Positions 1 through 9,995 of a stretch of 18,848 bases of DNA are shown here, piece by piece (position 1 is the first letter of the stretch; every line of letters begins with the position of its first letter). A program made the translations under genes and the position numbers. This DNA comes from Physocladia obscura (taxonomy: Eukaryota; Chytridiomycota; Chytridiomycetes; Chytridiales; Chytriomycetaceae), in NCBI GenBank assembly GCA_027596945.1, contig JADGJH010000195.1, positions 1 to 18,848 of the forward strand, written 5' to 3'. Below the pieces are notes generated by a model. It worked only from the letters and a program-made list of their open reading frames with translations, did no database searches and was not told where the DNA came from.

Positions 1-1705
1 TGCCAGTATATTGGAATTGTGTTGAAATGCTTTAGTGTGTCATTCTTTATGGAAATATGATAAAGCTTTGGCTCCTGTGAGATGGATGAATACACTGTAT
101 TTTTGTTTGAGAAAAAGTATCAAACTGCATCATTCAAACTCATTGTGAACCTATCCATCTCCTTTTTATCACATCTTTTATTCAAACATCATACAAAACA
201 GTTAATCATCATCTTTGCATTATCGCCACTCTTGTTGTATATCCTTTTTACAAAATCATTAAAGTAATCCGCTTTGAGAGTCTTACTTGGAATGATTTCA
301 TAGACAATCTTGAGTGGCACTCAAATTATTTGACAATATTGTAGTATGGGTGCTGAATACCACAAGTGCCTCTTAGTGGAAATGTATTTTTTGTTTCAAC
401 ATAGTAGAATCCAGTTCTTAGTTTACCAGAGTATGGCATGACTTCATCAAAAATGCTAAACACTGACCAAGGCATTTCATTCTTGATGGTCAAATATGCT
501 GTATGGCATTTTTGAATATTGAAACTCTTTAAATCAGCTGATTATGATGGTTCATAAAATGTATCAACAATTGCTCCCTTGACGCAATTGAAGAATACAG
601 ATTGAGTCACTTGATTGAATGTGCTCTCTATTACGTATATTTGGAATGCCTCCAACACCAAACTGATGAGGTTTTGGTTTCTAAAAGGAATTGTTAAGGC
701 CTTGGATACAAGTAAGGACTCTTGATAGTGCTTGTTGACTTCAATAATGACTTGGTTTTTATATTCAATTCTAACTATATGCCCACTGTTACCTCGTGTC
801 TTGTAGACAGTTTGTTCAGTCTGTGCTAAATATACCATCAAATCTGAAAGGTCTTCTCTATTTGTATAAACAACATTTCAGTTTTCAAGTTGACTAAGAG
901 TTTCATATGGAACATTTAAGAGAGTCTCGATTGTTCTGTCAAATGTATTTAGCAATTTCTCCTTGCTCTTGAAAACTCTTGAATTGTTGGTGCCCTTTGT
1001 TCTCTCAGATGCAACAATACTCCTTCTCAGCTCTTCTTCTAAGACAGGATACATGTGGTTATTGGCTACAATGTAAATTAAGCTTGGGACATGGTGATTT
1101 CTGACTTTCGGAATGTGTCGGCAGAAAATCTCAAACTCTAAATCCATTGCATACAAGCTAATTCTGTACTTTTCACAGAATCGGACTACTTGATTTGTTG
1201 TTACTCCAGTATCAATCTCACTTTCTTCAAAGATACCTTTTAGGCCATCAAAATTTACTCCTTTAATGTGTTTTGAATATGTGGTTATTAAATGTTGATA
1301 AACACAAATGTTTTCATTGGTAAAGTTTGGTTCAAGATTTAAATGATGGTAGTTTAAAACAGTCCCAAACATTCTCTGTTCTAATAAAGCTACTTGTTGA
1401 TATGGAACTGGTTGAGTAATATCACAATCATATGGCTGTCTCTGTGCATACTCCTTTGTCAGAGTGTCAAGGTGTTGTTCAATCAAATGGTCAGGGATAT
1501 CTCGAATGATTCCTGTTTTGCTATCATTGTAATCATACTCTCCATAATGAATCTCATATTTGAATTCATATGTCACAATTACCCTCTGTGAGAAGAGAGT
1601 TGGAAGATAGTACAACAAATAGTCAATATGTCTTTCTTTTTGAGCAGGGCAATTGACCTCTTTCTTTTCATTAAAACCTCCATTCGTTGCTCCTTTCTTG
1701 ATGAT
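1..1705 (-). pseudogene. Broken family-B DNA polymerase of viral/organellar type, N-terminal and exonuclease-side part
   Basis: A minus-strand frame is open from 1705 to 881, stops at TGA 880-878, and continues in the same frame to TAA 544-542. It still reads as protein down to TAA 328-326, then resumes one frame over from 320, with further TGA codons at 191-189 and 122-120. The parts match, from memory, the DNA_pol_B_2 (viral/organellar, protein-primed-like) family: a segment with NNHMYPV near 1070, IPFRNQN near 680, a palm-entry stretch FNIQKCHT near 520-500, FYYVETKNTFPLRG near 375, and YEIIPSKTLKADYF near 290. The palm and thumb lie beyond the window. Family members replicate linear plasmids, Maverick-like elements and large DNA viruses. 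At least four stops and one frameshift mean no functional product. The family call is fairly sure; the kind of element it came from is not. Confidence 0.75.
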
Positions 1706-1786
1706 TCAGGTGAATCTGGCCCCTTTGTCTTCAAAACATTATGAATAACATCCATACCCCCTTTTTGAAGCTGTTTTATTGTCTTG

Positions 1787-1978
1787 TCAGTTTTCTTGAT
1801 GAATGTGTTGTCCAACTTTGATAGCGAGTACGTCAGCTTGAGTACAAATATGGATAAAGCCGCCGTTTCGAAGGACAAGCAAGTATGAGACATCAGGTTT
1901 GACTTTGGTTGTCCATTCCTTATTGTAAATCAAGTTGGATGCACTTTTTCGAAGCGCCACTTCAATGTCAAAAGTTTG
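1787..1978 (-). other. Unassigned 64-codon open stretch between gene A and the polymerase remnant
   Basis: Just past the predicted stop of the upstream gene, a third minus-strand frame is open from 1978 to a TGA at 1789-1787. Its composition is protein-like (it contains KEWTTKVKPDVSYLLVLRNG) and, unlike the polymerase remnant, it keeps several CpG dinucleotides. The frame is preceded by a TGA at 1981-1979. It could be a true C-terminal exon of the neighbouring gene, or the N-terminal leader of the polymerase gene. No domain is recognised. Confidence 0.3.
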
Positions 1979-3036
1979 TCAAAGCATGTTGTTGAGGGTG
2001 TTGGGGTTGCGAGACATCCGCGACATTGACTGCTGAGACCGCTTCCTCTTCCCGCATCTTTTCCAGCAGTTGCAATATTGATTTTCTTGCTGTAGAGACA
2101 CTTTGTGGAGTACCAAAAGTTTCCTTGCTGAAACGTATTCCCACTACAATCAGAACCTTGAGCCTCAATTTGTTCACGAGTCCTGCAGGTTTCCTCCATC
2201 ATCTCAACAACAGCTGCCTCATGTGAATCTTTAACCATGTCAGACAACCCGGCCCACATAACATCCCAATCAGCCACCACAAAATACAAATGAGTTGCCC
2301 TCCCATCCAATCCAAATACTGGCGGTGGTTCCAAGCATCCCTCATCAACAGCTTCCGTACGATAGTAGACTTCAAATGGCACACCAACAACATAACTCCG
2401 CTTCTTCGGATTATTTTTCGGTTTTAACGTTGTCCTTCGAAAAGCAGGTGGTACAGGAACTGCAGGGACAATAGGTGGAGGCGGCGGCGGCGGCTGAGGC
2501 AGAGATGTTGATGCCGAATGTTTTGCTGAATCTAAGAGGAGATCCGACTGTTCCTAAGCAACAAGAGTATAAGTATTAGTGGGAGAGACTGTTAATAAGT
2601 GTGATAAAGTGTTTACATTGTCTGTGGACGAGAGTTTCCGCTTCATGGCGTCCTGTTTTGAGATTAAAAATAAAACAATTCAGAAAATTTTTTAAAGCAG
2701 TCTCGACAGAAAAGCAATATTACCTGTAGGTTGACCCCAGAATCTCTGCGGTCATCGGCAGCAAGAGTGTCAAAGTGTGGTTCTCGCACAAGAACATTCC
2801 TGACTCGACGAAGACCTGTTTCCGCATCAAAATTCCATTGCTGTTCAGAATGGCCACTGTCCAGATGAATTTGAATGGTCGAATTGGGTCGATGTGATGG
2901 AGTAAATGTTTGTGATGTAAAAGAAGAATCTCCGTTCTGATTGCTGCTGGAAGTGAAGACTTGGATTTTCTACTTCAAGAACTGATGCGGCAGCCATGAT
3001 AAAGATTATATCGCCAAACTCGAAATTATGAGCCAT
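1968..3036 (-). CDS. Unrecognised multi-exon protein, proline-rich with helical C-terminus (gene A)
   Basis: Proposed exons on the minus strand: 3036-3020, 2946-2724, 2652-2617, 2553-2157 (or to 2148) and 2089-1968, giving 264 or 267 aa with phases closing exactly. Introns at 2653-2723 (GTAATA..CAG) and 2554-2616 (GTAAAC..TAG) are convincing and frame a 36-nt exon. The first intron (GTTTGG..CCAG, 73 nt) and the last (GTAGTG or GTTCTG..ACAG, 58 or 67 nt) are weaker. The protein has a Ser/Thr/Gln-rich N-terminus, a seven-proline run encoded at about 2473-2496 and a basic patch (KPKNNPKKR). A compact conserved-looking block follows around YYRTEAVDEGCLEPPP and THLYFVVADWDVMW, then a long charged helix likely to form a coiled coil. 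I do not recognise the family. If the last intron is not used, the frame runs instead to a stop at 1930. Confidence 0.55.
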
Positions 3037-3259
3037 TCGAGCGCAGTAGTCTTCTCGTCGTCTCTGCGCTTCATTCTAGAAGGTTGTTTTATTTTCGGAC
3101 AGAAAAATCTTTCTTGAAATGACAACAGGAACATTTCCAACCATCTTGTATTACATAGTTGTCACACTACCCAATCCATCAATAACGCGTATCAATCAAA
3201 AGAAAACTCTCTCTCAAATCCTGTACATTATTCATCACCTATATTCAAGTGGTTATTAG
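3037..3259. other. 5' flank of gene A
   Basis: This stretch has no convincing coding frame. An in-frame stop (TAG at 3078-3076) lies upstream of the chosen ATG at 3036. Another ATG at 3074 opens only a short frame. Promoter elements cannot be assigned. Confidence 0.35.
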
Positions 3260-3832
3260 ACACACAATTCGAATTTGAGTTGACCACACACAATACTCTC
3301 AGTGAATAAGACTATTCCTATTTGAGTGAAGAATCTTAACAGAATTCAAAGTTGAGTTGACGACACACAATACTCTCATTCAAACACATCCATCATTTCA
3401 AGCGGAGAGTCTCACTAACATAAATCACTTTAGCATCCCTGACTCCCAGTGTAAATAAAACACACGATTCAAAGTTGAGTTGATTCGTCACACAATACTC
3501 ATTTCATTCCAACACACCCATCATTTTGGTGAATATTTTCACCAGCATAAATCACAATACCACTTACTGAATTTGAGTGAACAATCCTCATTGTATTTAA
3601 AGTTGAGTTGATTTGCACAAAAATGAATTTTCTTAATGAGCACTCACACTCAAATCAATCACACTCTTCATCACTGTATTTGAGTGTAAATAAATCACAC
3701 CATTCAAAGTTGAGTTGATTTGTCACAACAATGAAATTTCTTAGTGAATTCACACTAAATTAAACACAATACACATCACTTTCATTGAGTGTAAATAAAA
3801 CACTTATTCAAAGTTGAGTTGATTTGTCACTT
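3260..3832. repeat. Degenerate tandem repeat with conserved core
   Basis: Six diverged copies of a core reading about ATTCAAAGTTGAGTTGATTT followed by GTCAC start near 3267, 3343, 3467, 3595, 3702 and 3806. Successive spacings are roughly 76, 124, 128, 107 and 104 bp. Between cores other elements recur: TTTGAGTGTAAATAAA-like, CACACAATACTC-like and CATCACTTT-like strings. The last two or three copies are the most alike. No long frame crosses the array. It lies upstream of gene A and is best described as a minisatellite or satellite-like tract. Confidence 0.75.
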
Positions 3833-4261
3833 GCCGCAATGAGAAGGAGTGAACATCAAAATTTTATTCGAGGCTTCTCACAGAGAAAATGAGAGGGGGC
3901 GCACGTATGGGGGGGGGGTCACAAGAAACCCCAACAACTGAACTTAAGAATGTGCGCAATTTTTAGTCTGCTGGTCTTCCGTTCTCGAATTGTATGTTCG
4001 CATTTTTCAACAAATGACATTACTCTTTCTCATTCAATCTCTCCTTTTCTGCACCAACTCACCAAGGGAAAACGGAAAATTTTCTGACAAAATTCGTTGT
4101 TTACATGGCCAGAATACTTCGCGAATTATGATGGGAATCCAGCAGAATATCATATGATGCATCTCTTTAATAACTGAAATTTCCAAATTAAAAAAATGAT
4201 TCGTGTTAGAACATGATGGCAGTATGCCATATACTGGGGTGCGGTTATATAAAAAATACAT
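3833..4261. other. Intergenic tract with a ten-G run
   Basis: There is no gene I can support. The tract holds a G-rich patch with ten consecutive G at 3909-3918 next to several CpGs, followed by AT-rich sequence. The short minus-strand frame at 4034-4261 looks like chance. Confidence 0.4.
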
Positions 4262-4310
4262 GTATACCTGTATACTATATGGTATACTATATGGTATAGT
4301 GCATAAAGAT
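4262..4310. repeat. Short TATAC/TATGG tandem repeat
   Basis: A small imperfect array: the unit TATACTATATGG occurs twice in tandem, flanked by related TGTATACC and TATAGTG pieces. Confidence 0.6.
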
Positions 4311-4357
4311 TAAAAACACCAGTTATTTTATACAATCACTGGTTTATTCATCTTCTT

Positions 4358-4406
4358 CATCTCTTTCACTGCCAGAAACAATCATCTCCTTCACTGCCAG
4401 AAACAA
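4358..4406. repeat. Two-copy 25-bp direct repeat
   Basis: The sequence CATCTCTTTCACTGCCAGAA with its next four bases at 4358-4381 recurs, one base changed, at 4383-4406. It sits at the left margin of the CpG-poor zone and may mark an element edge or a local slip duplication. Confidence 0.65.
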
Positions 4407-4509
4407 CTGGATTACAGTTTTATTCAATTCAATTTTAAAATGCTAATCTAGCTTTACATTTGCATGCAGGATCTACTTTCTTGACACCCATTCAATTACA
4501 CCTTTTTGT

Positions 4510-5010
4510 GTTAATAAAGCAATTAATATTCAAAATATGCTCACTGGTAGCTTGGGAAGGTGGAATTCTAAAAGAAGTACAAGCAAAAGCACCAAAATTT
4601 CTTTCTGCCATATATGGATCACCATTGATCAACAAATATGCCTTTTCACTAGGCCATGTAATGTTTGTGAAATCAATAAACTCTTGGGTTTCCTCTGTAA
4701 ACTACAAACTTGAAAAGCTAATCAAGAACTCAATCAAATCTCTTGTTTCTTTAGCAGTAACCTGCATATTGCTACCTGAAATTGAGAAAATAAGTATTTC
4801 CCATTGAAGCAATATGCAGAAATCCAAGTGTGCCACCACTAGTGATTCTAGCTCCTCGTTGTTGTTTAATTATTTCATCATTTTTAAAAAGCATCTGTAA
4901 ACCTCTGACAGTAAGTAAACGTTTGACTCCAAGTTTTCAATAATTTTGAGAAAAAACTCCAAATTTTGATAAACTTCCATGCTTCATTGTACATTTAAAA
5001 CAATTCAAAA
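4510..5010 (-). pseudogene. Decayed protein fragment, unknown family
   Basis: Minus-strand pieces in at least two frames. One, near 4980-4810, contains GVKRLLTVRGLQMLFKNDEI. The other, near 4730-4520, contains KAYLLINGDPYMAERNFGAF. Internal stops interrupt both. The composition is clearly protein-like compared with the other frames, but I recognise no family. The plus-strand frame at 4460-4807 is the shadow of this piece. Confidence 0.4.
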
Positions 5011-5238
5011 ATTTGAAGTTTTCTTCTTTGACTGGCTGTGTAAATTTCTTGTAAAAGCTGACAAAAGAATGAGGCACTTGTGAACTATTTCATTGGTAAC
5101 AGTGTTTGCCACACAATTATGGTGTGCATATCAGTAAGTTTGTGATAGTGTATGGACCACATTCAAATCTTTTTGCTCCACAAAATCTTTTTGAATCTTT
5201 ATGAATCTACTCATGACTTGAGCATCAGTACAGCTGCA

Positions 5239-5427
5239 TCATATTGGATTGTACTGCAATAAAATAGACCACAGATGTTCTTGACAAGCACATTGATAGG
5301 GTGGGCAGTGTATCCATGTCAGGTGAACTGCTTGTACTATCTGTTGATTTTCAGTTGTCAGAGGGTTTGATAATGCTTCCAAATATGTTTTATTCATCCT
5401 CATTCTTAAACAAAGAGAAATAAACAC
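5239..5427 (-). pseudogene. Decayed protein fragment with Cys/His motif
   Basis: A 62-codon minus-strand open piece with a Cys/His-containing run HLTWIHCPPYQCACQEHLW that could be a remnant metal-binding site. It follows the orientation of the fragments on either side and is probably part of the same decayed gene. No family is recognised. Confidence 0.35.
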
Positions 5428-6414
5428 CTTTTAAGCATTTTCCTACGCAATTTTGTTCTCTGGGATTCCAACATGGCAGTTTTTCTTTCATTTTCCATTA
5501 TTTTCTAAAAGTAAGAAAATTTTCATTCAGAAAAGGTTGCCTTCAAACCCATCTTCTGACAAACAACAACCAAAGGCTGTGTTGGCTCAGAAAACACACT
5601 TCAGCACCACTTTTAGCTTTTTGATAGCCAACTTCAGTTGTTTGTTATGTGAGTTAATAAAGAATGTTTCTATTTCTTATTAGATATTGAGAAACAATGT
5701 TTCCCATAGGGCATGGAATACCCTACCATTCCAATTCACTTGAGAATAAAACTTAGAAGCATGAAATTTGTAAGGATGTTACCTCTGTCAACTGCACAAG
5801 CTGTGCTCTTATGTATGTTGACAGATTGCTGACTTATTTGCAGAAAAGGCTCATTCAAACAAAAGCAGTGCTTGTTGTATCCTGTATACTTAAAAGCCTT
5901 TATACACCTTCCAAGCATAAGATGCCCACTCTAAAAGTTATGATGGAGAAAAGAAATACTGATCACCAAAATATCTGGAAGGTGCCTTGATCATTTGCCT
6001 ACCAACACTGGTGAGACATTTTCATTTACATGTGTATATATATAGATATTCTTTACAAATGTAAATATCAATATATACTAAGGAACTTGATGGATTCAAG
6101 TTGAAAAACCTGATATGTTTCAAATGCATGACTTACCACAAGTCAGCACTATTCAACACTATCCTCAAAAATTTTCCAAACTGCTGATAGAGAAACAACA
6201 ATATCAGTGACATTTGTGCATGTTTACTTGTTTTCTCTTTGATTAAATATTACATGGTGGAATTATTACTCACATTACCATTTGCATTTGCAATCAACTT
6301 CAAGCGCCTCATTTGTGATGAACAAGGCTTGGTTTTTGTGTAGTTTGAGATGAGACAATTAGAAACATCTTGAAGAGAAATTGTTCTTTTCCCAAATGAC
6401 TGTCTGTAAGTGAA

Positions 6415-6648
6415 CTAATATCTTGAAGAATATTCTGCGCAACATGCATGTCTGTGTTGATACTTGCAAGTTGTGTTGACTTGAGAGGGAATCAAATTAA
6501 AGAGGTGAATTAAATGTGTGGGGGGATCTCCATGAATTGAAGCATCATGTTCTGGAATTGGTTTTGAAGCTATGAAAGCAGCCCAGATTCTCCAGTTTGC
6601 GCCTGCACTGGTGAATTGATTTAATTGCACCTCCTGGAGCTGATCCAT
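6415..6648 (-). pseudogene. Decayed protein fragment, best preserved part of the zone
   Basis: A 77-codon open piece containing NWRIWAAFIASKPIPEHDAS and HGDPPTHLIHLFNLIPSQ. After its stop, another frame (about 6400-6270) continues with protein-like sequence (QMRRLKLIANANG). It appears to be a conserved block of an element-encoded protein. I cannot name the family. Confidence 0.4.
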
Positions 6649-8931
6649 AATTCCTTCTACAATTGCATTTGATGCAGTCTCAGATCAGTCTCTTTAAGCT
6701 GGTTGCAAAACAATTTGTTCAAACCTGATCCAATGAGCTCTTGACAATATTGATACAGAGTATTTATGAGCTGCAACAGAAATCAGCACTGATGATGTAG
6801 CAACAGTGTGTTTCAGAGCATGAAGTCATTCAGTGAGTTCAATAGACACAATCCCTATTTTGCATATAATTCTTGTTCTGAAACATTGTTGTTGATATTT
6901 CAGTAAGTTTGATAGTAGACTTTAAGTTTGAGAGTTAAGAGAGTTTTTTATTTGTTAAGATTCTACACAAAACAGAAAATCCAGAACCCTCTTTATAGCT
7001 TTTTTTTGTACTCGAAATACTTCTGAATTTGAAATAGTATTTCAAATAAATCTATTTCAAATAGATCATTATAAAAACATCTTTGAGTTTTTCTCTTCAA
7101 TGAAAATATGTTTGAGAAAAATCAAACAAATATGGTTTTTCTGTCATTGCTTATAATTCAATATGATTGATGTTATAGTGAATGGCAGTTGGTTCCATCA
7201 CTTAGTTTTTTGTTGATTTTAGGCAAATCACTGTTTGGTTTTGCTAATAAATAGCTTAATATCTTTGTAATAAACCAAAGTTGACTGTCTTTTCTACATT
7301 TTCTAAATGTTTCTATTGATTTGAAATACAATTATTTATGAAAATGCTTATGTTCAAAACCCTTGTACGCTGCAGAATATTTCTCACTCTCTTCTCTAGT
7401 CTACTACACAAGCCATGCTCTTGTGTAGAATGATCCAGGAGAGTGTGTGTTTCCAGGCATTTGAACATTATAGTAAGTGGAGTGAGTTTCTCACTATTAG
7501 CTAGTGAACTTGCCAGTTTCTTCTCAATGATCCTCTGTTGATTCTGTGGGCATCTTTGCAGTAGTGTATCACAGTAAGAACAACAAATCAGTTAAAACAG
7601 CATTAGTTTAATCTTTTCATAAAGATTGTTTGCTTTTATCAACTGCCCATAAATAAAGCTATTTTTATATTTTAACTTCATTGAAATAAATAAAACAAAC
7701 AATTAATTTCTTTTATTTGAAAAAAACAAATAAACCTTAAATTAATAAAGATTTATACTTGTTTTGTAATACACATCTCTCACCACAGAGTTGCATATAC
7801 TTCAACCATTGTCTGAGATTTCCATCATCTTTGAAAACATGTGACTTTTTGTTGAATTCAGAATCTAATGTATTTAAAAGGAATAAAGCTATTTTATTGT
7901 GCATTTTGTATGTCACTGATAGAATAATTTGGCAGTTCTGGTGAACAACTCACATTCTTGTCCAACTACATAATTTAGTTCTCTGGTTACAGTTGGTAGT
8001 GGAATAACAAGTACTTATCTTTGCCATCATGAATAGGTGCTTTGCATACACCAAGTTATTCCAACTTCTATGCATGCTCTGACAGTGTGTAGTGATGTTG
8101 AACTCAAATTTCTAAATTCATGATTTGATTGTTTCACTTGAAGGTGATGTATACATCCATTCTGTCAATATCTGATAGAGAGTCCCTAATAGTGTATGTA
8201 TCACCTGTAACAATGGCAGTTGGCTTTAAATATGTCTGAAATGTACTACAATATATATCCAGAAGTTCTGAATGGTTTGGCATGAAATAGTGATAACAGC
8301 AGGTAATTCATTACTAGCTAATTGTGCCTGTTGGCCAACATAATCTTTGATAATATGACTCAATTTTATTATGTGGAGAGTCTCCTCAGCATTGTTTGAA
8401 GCCAGCGGTTGTGTGGGGAGTTGTGCTGGTCCAGGTTCAGTCATTGCAAGATTTCACACAGGAAAAATGAAAATGTCACAATTTTTTCGTTTCAACTCAT
8501 ATGAAACCTTATTGTCTCAAAACTGAAACTGCCCTGCATGGAGTAAGTTCCAATTACTTCAAAAATGTGGCCAAAAAGCTAATGTAAGCAAAGAAGCAAG
8601 TTTTAAAGTGGATTATTGAAAGTTGCAAGCTTACATCATGAATCTGTTCTAAACAGTATCAGTGAACTGGTGCTTCAAGCAATAATTTCAGCACTTGCTC
8701 CTCCAGTCACTGATTCAGACTAAAAACTGACATCAAGCCCAAGCACTAGAGGAAGGAGACAACTTTTGGTTTACATGGACATTGCTTCTGCGTTGGAATG
8801 GCCAAATCACTGTTTGATACTATCAAACTTTCTTGAAATTCATGCAAATATTCACAATTTCTCCATTCATTATTGACTTCAATCAAATTAAGAAAAATCA
8901 TGTTGCATTTTGTGACGGGTTCAAAAATCAA

Positions 8932-9185
8932 GAGTTGGGACTTGTAACGGTTATTTTTATCGCAATGTAACAGTAATTTATTCCTGAACTATTTTCAATT
9001 CAGTCTCTCAACTTCTTAAGTCCTTGAATTCAAAACAGAATTGTGAAATGAAACACTTTTTATTCCAAAAACGAAATGATTTCAAAAAAAATAATATATG
9101 ATGAAAAAAAGATAAAAATAAGTGGAAAAAAAAAGAAAAGAGCATAGAATCCAATTTTTCGAAATTCGAACAGTTGCTACCTAAG
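8932..9185. other. AT-rich spacer downstream of the PRL gene
   Basis: Mostly A-rich runs, for example 9080-9140. I see no gene here. It is the transition from the CpG-poor element zone to the CpG-containing phosphatase gene. Confidence 0.4.
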
Positions 9186-9191
9186 CTTTAT
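9186..9191 (-). promoter_or_regulatory. Candidate polyadenylation signal AATAAA
   Basis: On the minus strand an AATAAA hexamer lies immediately next to the stop codon of the phosphatase gene. If used, the 3' UTR would be very short. Confidence 0.4.
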
Positions 9192-9995
9192 TTAAGCTCC
9201 GACAGCCTTCTTTCCAAACCACGACGCCATGAATCCAGTTTTTTTTGTCGTAACAACATGAGTCATAGGCAAACCTTGCACCGAAATACCGACACAGTTT
9301 CCAGTCTCCTCGTCACCAATCTCACTGCCGATTGGTGAATGCCCCCCAAGTAAGTCGTCTGCTCCAGTCACAGTAGCAGCAACAAGACTTGGAGTCGGGC
9401 TATTTAAAGTAGCGATATTCTTTTTCTTGAACCCAAACCATGTGCCACCAATTTGAGAGGATGTAGAGCGTGGCTTATACTCGTCAACAAGGTACTTCAG
9501 CTGTACGCTGTTAAAGGCACCGCGCCGCCGCTCGCGAATAAACTCGGCGGCTTCAAGGGCTGTCATTCCAGCATCAATTAAAGCCATAGCCACAAGAATA
9601 GGGGCACGGCCCAACCCAGCAACACAGTGGACGCCAATAGCCGGAATCTCGTCCGGGTCGCTGTTTACCGTATTAAAATGCGCTCTACAAAGCACCAAAA
9701 AGGCGTCAATAAGCTCGCGGCTTGGCACGGCGCCGTCGGCAAACGCACACTCGCGTACGCGGATGCCACGTGCTTCTAGTATAGCAGCAGTGTAAGTAGG
9801 ATCGCAGGCACGCACGACAAGTGTCACGTTGCGACGGAGAAGCTCATCGGCGTACACAGAGACATTGGAGTCGGTGGGTGCGTCAAAGATTACGAAGCGT
9901 AGGTGTTTGTAAGTAATTTGAGTCATCAAACGATTCATTGGAAGGTGTTGGTTGCGACCAGTAGGCATAGGTGATAATGTTGTTCGCGCTGGCAT
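9192..9995 (-). CDS. PRL/PTP4A-type protein phosphatase with extended, non-CAAX tail
   Basis: Intronless, 267 aa from the ATG at 9995; in-frame methionines at residues 10, 20 and 24 are alternative starts. The phosphatase domain covers about residues 27-176 and aligns well with PRL (PTP4A) enzymes: YKHLRFVIFDAPT at the start, general-acid Asp87 in FADGA (the family has FDDGA), P-loop HCVAGLGRAP with nucleophile Cys124 and Arg130, and QLKYLVDEYKPR at the end. The alanine after the P-loop arginine is a PRL hallmark. Cys64 in VRACDPTY corresponds to the cysteine that forms a redox disulfide with the catalytic one. PRLs regulate CNNM magnesium transporters and sit on membranes through a prenylated CAAX box. 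Here a tail of about 90 residues replaces it, ending KKAVGA, with a repeated WFG-lysine motif (residues 186-191 and 259-263). Family assignment is firm; localisation is unclear. Confidence 0.92.
   Translation of the reverse strand: MPARTTLSPMPTGRNQHLPMNRLMTQITYKHLRFVIFDAPTDSNVSVYADELLRRNVTLVVRACDPTYTAAILEARGIRVRECAFADGAVPSRELIDAFLVLCRAHFNTVNSDPDEIPAIGVHCVAGLGRAPILVAMALIDAGMTALEAAEFIRERRRGAFNSVQLKYLVDEYKPRSTSSQIGGTWFGFKKKNIATLNSPTPSLVAATVTGADDLLGGHSPIGSEIGDEETGNCVGISVQGLPMTHVVTTKKTGFMASWFGKKAVGA

Larger units (their letters stand above)
4430..8931 (-). mobile_element. Decayed mobile-element zone of unknown family
   Basis: About 4.5 kb almost free of CpG (two in 6661-7560 by eye) with no intact gene. 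Several minus-strand pieces read as real protein remains. From upstream to downstream: 8746-8931 (WRNCEYLHEFQESLIVSN), 8290-8444 (N-terminal-looking, from an ATG at 8444), 7760-7890 (contains SHVFKDDGNLRQWLKYMQLC), 6415-6648, 5239-5427 and 4510-5010. Stops and frame changes separate them. Their common strand suggests one long gene or a tandem set of genes from one element, but no transposase, reverse transcriptase or helicase motif is visible and no terminal repeats were identified. The exact borders are guesses. Confidence 0.4.

Noticed and set aside
82..267. Plus-strand short frame with hydrophobic C-terminus
   Set aside because: It overlaps the minus-strand polymerase remnant and has a low-complexity, AT-driven composition.
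120..880. TGA read as a sense codon in the polymerase remnant
   Set aside because: A TAA and a frameshift also break the gene, and the intact host genes end in TGA as a normal stop (CDC50, synthase).
1930..2147. Unspliced extension of gene A to a stop at 1930
   Set aside because: Possible, but the spliced alternative gives a continuous charged helix with a proper acceptor (TCTCTACAG), so it was preferred.
3260..3832. CRISPR-like array
   Set aside because: Repeats are degenerate, unequally spaced and in eukaryotic DNA, and the intervals between them are themselves related.
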